In this document: positions 61,389 to 64,000 of the stretch, one piece after another
How the letters are laid out: each line of letters begins with the position of its first letter
Numbering within the stretch: position 1 is the first letter of the stretch
NCBI GenBank assembly: GCA_905182765.1
Contig: CAJJCV010000009.1
Span: forward strand, 1 to 64,000
From: Cryomorphaceae bacterium BACL29 MAG-121220-bin8
GTDB lineage: Bacteria; Bacteroidota; Bacteroidia; Flavobacteriales; Flavobacteriaceae
Direction: 5' to 3'
Length of the DNA: 64,000 nt
Notes under the pieces: generated by a model
The model's input: the letters and a program-made list of their open reading frames with translations, nothing else
The model's database searches: none
What the model was told of the DNA's origin: nothing
Program-made: the position numbers and the translations under genes

Positions 61389-63329
61389 ATGATTCAAATT
61401 AAATTTCCCGATGGAGCTTCAAGATCGTATGAAATTGGTTCAACTCCTTTTCAAATAGCGTCTTCAATTAGCGAAGGATTAGCTAGAAGTATAATTTCTG
61501 CAAAATTCAATGGAGAAATAATTGAAACAGTTACTAAATTATCAAGTGATGGGGATTTAACTTTTTATACTTGGAATGATTCCGAAGGCAAAAAAGCATT
61601 TTGGCATTCTTCAGCTCATCTACTTGCACAAGCTTTAAAAGAATTTTATAATGACATTAAACTAACTATAGGTCCTGCTATTTCAAACGGATTCTATTAT
61701 GATGTTGATTTTGGTAAACATGCAATGTCTGAAAAAGATTTTCATAAGATTGAAAAGAGAATGATTGAAATTGCAAGATATAAGCATCAATTTAAATTAA
61801 GATCAATTTCAAAAAAATCTGCTTTAGAATACTACTCCAGTATTGGCAATGAATACAAAGTAGAATTAATAACAAATTTAGATGATGGAGAGATAACATT
61901 TTGTGATCATGATGATTTTACTGATTTATGTAAAGGGGGACACATTCCTCACACAGGATATATTAAAGCAGTAAAATTAATGAGTGTTGCAGGTGCTTAT
62001 TGGAGAGCTAATCAAAACAATAAACAACTTACTAGAGTTTACGGGATTTCTTTTCCAAAACAAAAGGAGCTTACAGAATATTTAGAACTTTTAGAAGAAG
62101 CAAAAAAAAGAGACCATAGAAAACTTGGAAAAGAACTAGAATTATTCACATTTTCAAATAAAGTAGGACAGGGTCTTCCATTATGGCTACCCAAAGGAAC
62201 TGAATTAAGGGAAAGACTGGAAAATTTTTTGAAAAAAGCACAGAAAAAAGCTGGATACAAACAAGTTATTTCACCACATATTGGCAATAAAGAACTATAC
62301 ATGACTTCAGGTCATTATCAAAAATATGGAGAAAGCAGTTTTCAGCCTATTACAACACCAGCAGATGGAGAAGAATTTTTATTAAAACCAATGAATTGTC
62401 CTCACCATTGCGAAATGTATAATGCAAAACAGTGGAGTTACAAAGAACTTCCAGTGAGATATGCTGAATTTGGAACTGTATATCGTTACGAACAAAGTGG
62501 TGAACTTCATGGTTTAACAAGAGTTAGAGGTTTTACTCAAGATGATGCACATATTTTTTGCACACAAGATCAATTAAATTCTGAATTTAAAAATGTGATT
62601 GATCTTGTCCTTTATGTGTTTAAATCACTTGGATTCGAAAACTTTACTGCTCAAGTTTCTCTAAGAGATCCTGAGGATAAAAGCAAATATATTGGATCCG
62701 ATGAAAATTGGAAAGAAGCTGAAAACGCTATTGTAAACGCAACCAAAGAAAAGGGCTTAAACTATAAGATTAAATATGGAGAAGCTGCGTTTTATGGTCC
62801 AAAATTAGATTTTATGGTCAAAGATGCAATTGGAAGAGAATGGCAACTAGGAACCATACAAGTAGATTATAATCTTCCAGAAAGATTTGAATTAAGCTAT
62901 ATCGATAAAAATAATAAATCACAAAGACCTGTTATGATTCATAGAGCTCCTTTTGGAAGTATGGAAAGGTTTATTGCAATATTAATAGAACATACAGCTG
63001 GGAATTTTCCTTTATGGCTAACATCAAATCAAGTCTCAATTATTCCTGTAGGAGAAAAACATAAAATATATAGTGAAAAAGTTTTAAAATTACTAGAAAA
63101 TGACGAAATTCGCGCCACTGTAGATGACAGAAGTGAAACGGTAGGGAAAAAAATACGTGAATCAGAACTTAATAAAGTTCCTTTTATGTTAATTATTGGA
63201 GATGAAGAAATTAATGAAAAAACATTCCCTATTAGAGCACACGGAGGAAAAGATATAGGAAAAATGAATATTGATGATTTTATAAAATTTATAAAAAATA
63301 AATCATCAGAAATGATAAAAGAATTTTAA
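61389..63329 (+). CDS. thrS: Threonine--tRNA ligase
   Basis: TGS domain, MNCPHHCEMY, RYEQSGELHGLTRVRGFTQDDAHIFC, APFGSMERFIAILIEHTAGNFP. Confidence 0.97.
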   Translation: MIQIKFPDGASRSYEIGSTPFQIASSISEGLARSIISAKFNGEIIETVTKLSSDGDLTFYTWNDSEGKKAFWHSSAHLLAQALKEFYNDIKLTIGPAISNGFYYDVDFGKHAMSEKDFHKIEKRMIEIARYKHQFKLRSISKKSALEYYSSIGNEYKVELITNLDDGEITFCDHDDFTDLCKGGHIPHTGYIKAVKLMSVAGAYWRANQNNKQLTRVYGISFPKQKELTEYLELLEEAKKRDHRKLGKELELFTFSNKVGQGLPLWLPKGTELRERLENFLKKAQKKAGYKQVISPHIGNKELYMTSGHYQKYGESSFQPITTPADGEEFLLKPMNCPHHCEMYNAKQWSYKELPVRYAEFGTVYRYEQSGELHGLTRVRGFTQDDAHIFCTQDQLNSEFKNVIDLVLYVFKSLGFENFTAQVSLRDPEDKSKYIGSDENWKEAENAIVNATKEKGLNYKIKYGEAAFYGPKLDFMVKDAIGREWQLGTIQVDYNLPERFELSYIDKNNKSQRPVMIHRAPFGSMERFIAILIEHTAGNFPLWLTSNQVSIIPVGEKHKIYSEKVLKLLENDEIRATVDDRSETVGKKIRESELNKVPFMLIIGDEEINEKTFPIRAHGGKDIGKMNIDDFIKFIKNKSSEMIKEF

Positions 63330-63347
63330 TAATTTAAACTTACAGCT

Positions 63348-63899
63348 ATAGCAATTAGAAGAAAAAGAAGCAGGAGACCTGCTAGAATAATTAAAGAGAA
63401 TCCACATAAGATTAATGGGTTTATTAGAGCTAAAGAAATTAGACTCGTTGGAAACAATGTAGAAGTTGGTGTATACCCACTTGAAAAAGGAATCGAACTT
63501 GCTGATGAGCTGGAATTAGACCTAGTAGAGATATCTCCAAAAGCTTCACCGCCTGTTTGTAAAATACTGGATTACAAAAAATTCTTATACGAACAGAAAA
63601 AAAGAGACAAAGTAATAAAAGCAAAGTCTACTAAAGTAATAGTAAAGGAAATAAGGTTTGGTCCTCAAACTGATGAGCATGATTATCAATTTAAAAAGAA
63701 ACATGGAATTAAATTTTTAAAAGAAGGAGCTAAATTAAAAGCATATGTCTTTTTTAAGGGAAGATCTATAATTTTTAAAGAACAAGGACAAATATTATTA
63801 TTAAAACTTGCTCAAGAATTAGAGGAATACGGAAAAGTTGAGTCCTTACCTACTATGGAAGGAAAAAAAATGATTATGTTTGTTGCCCCAAAGAAATAA
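63348..63899 (+). CDS. infC: Translation initiation factor IF-3, apparent ATA start codon
   Basis: Reads (M)[85 protein letters not shown]...[25 protein letters not shown]...[16 protein letters not shown]...APKK*. Absent from the ORF track because no canonical start exists. Confidence 0.93.
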   Translation: MAIRRKRSRRPARIIKENPHKINGFIRAKEIRLVGNNVEVGVYPLEKGIELADELELDLVEISPKASPPVCKILDYKKFLYEQKKRDKVIKAKSTKVIVKEIRFGPQTDEHDYQFKKKHGIKFLKEGAKLKAYVFFKGRSIIFKEQGQILLLKLAQELEEYGKVESLPTMEGKKMIMFVAPKK

Positions 63900-63913
63900 A
63901 TAATAAAGAAGTT

Positions 63914-64000
63914 ATGCCTAAAATGAAAACAAAATCTAGTGCTAAGAAAAGATTCAAAGTCACTGGAACAGGTAAAATTAAAAGAAAACACGCTTTTAAA
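63914..64000 (+). CDS. rpmI: 50S ribosomal protein L35, partial
   Basis: [29 protein letters not shown]; follows infC as in the conserved thrS-infC-rpmI-rplT order. Confidence 0.95.
   Translation, partial: MPKMKTKSSAKKRFKVTGTGKIKRKHAFK

Noticed and set aside
63439-63624. ORF 63439..63624 (-)
   Set aside because: Antisense to infC, which is clearly coding on the plus strand.
1-64000. Mobile elements, CRISPR arrays, tRNA/rRNA genes, defence or biosynthetic islands
   Set aside because: None seen when reading intergenic regions and ORFs; XerD (30745..31647) looks like the chromosomal recombinase rather than a phage integrase. A tRNAscan/CRISPR scan was not possible here.

Overview
The window is a compact, low-GC chromosomal segment from a Bacteroidota, most likely Flavobacteriales. 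I infer this from gene content, Bacteroidetes-type -33/-7 promoters, paired TonB receptor/DUF4249 genes and the coaBC-DUF4835-recN synteny. Nearly all of it is housekeeping coding sequence: prfB, fumC, dnaK, panB, leuA-leuC-leuD-leuA2-leuB, rpsA, cmk, lon, msrB, lpdA, aroQ, xerD, a two-component system, coaE, fabI, recN, coaBC, bamD, dapA, ligA, prmC, ribD, dnaA, mltG, dapF, htrA, trmD, rplS, icd, murQ, thrS, infC, rpmI. I see no mobile element, CRISPR array, rRNA or tRNA, and no obvious novel multi-gene defence or biosynthetic system. The unusual signals are regulatory or decoding-level: (i) a TGGCA(T/A)-N5-TTGA motif resembling sigma-54 -24/-12 promoters, found upstream and in the correct orientation for dnaK, lon and two TonB-dependent receptor genes, with dnaK and lon sharing TATGGCAT-N5-TTGAAA; (ii) a prfB programmed +1 frameshift in a lineage that mostly does not use Shine-Dalgarno initiation, behind a promoter implying an almost leaderless mRNA; (iii) infC with no ATG/GTG/TTG start, apparently starting at ATA; (iv) a decayed arsC-like pseudogene; (v) candidate RNA leaders of rplS and rpsA; (vi) a degenerate MsrB-like lipoprotein next to a true MsrB. 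All calls are from reading the sequence and recalled family knowledge. No database search was run.
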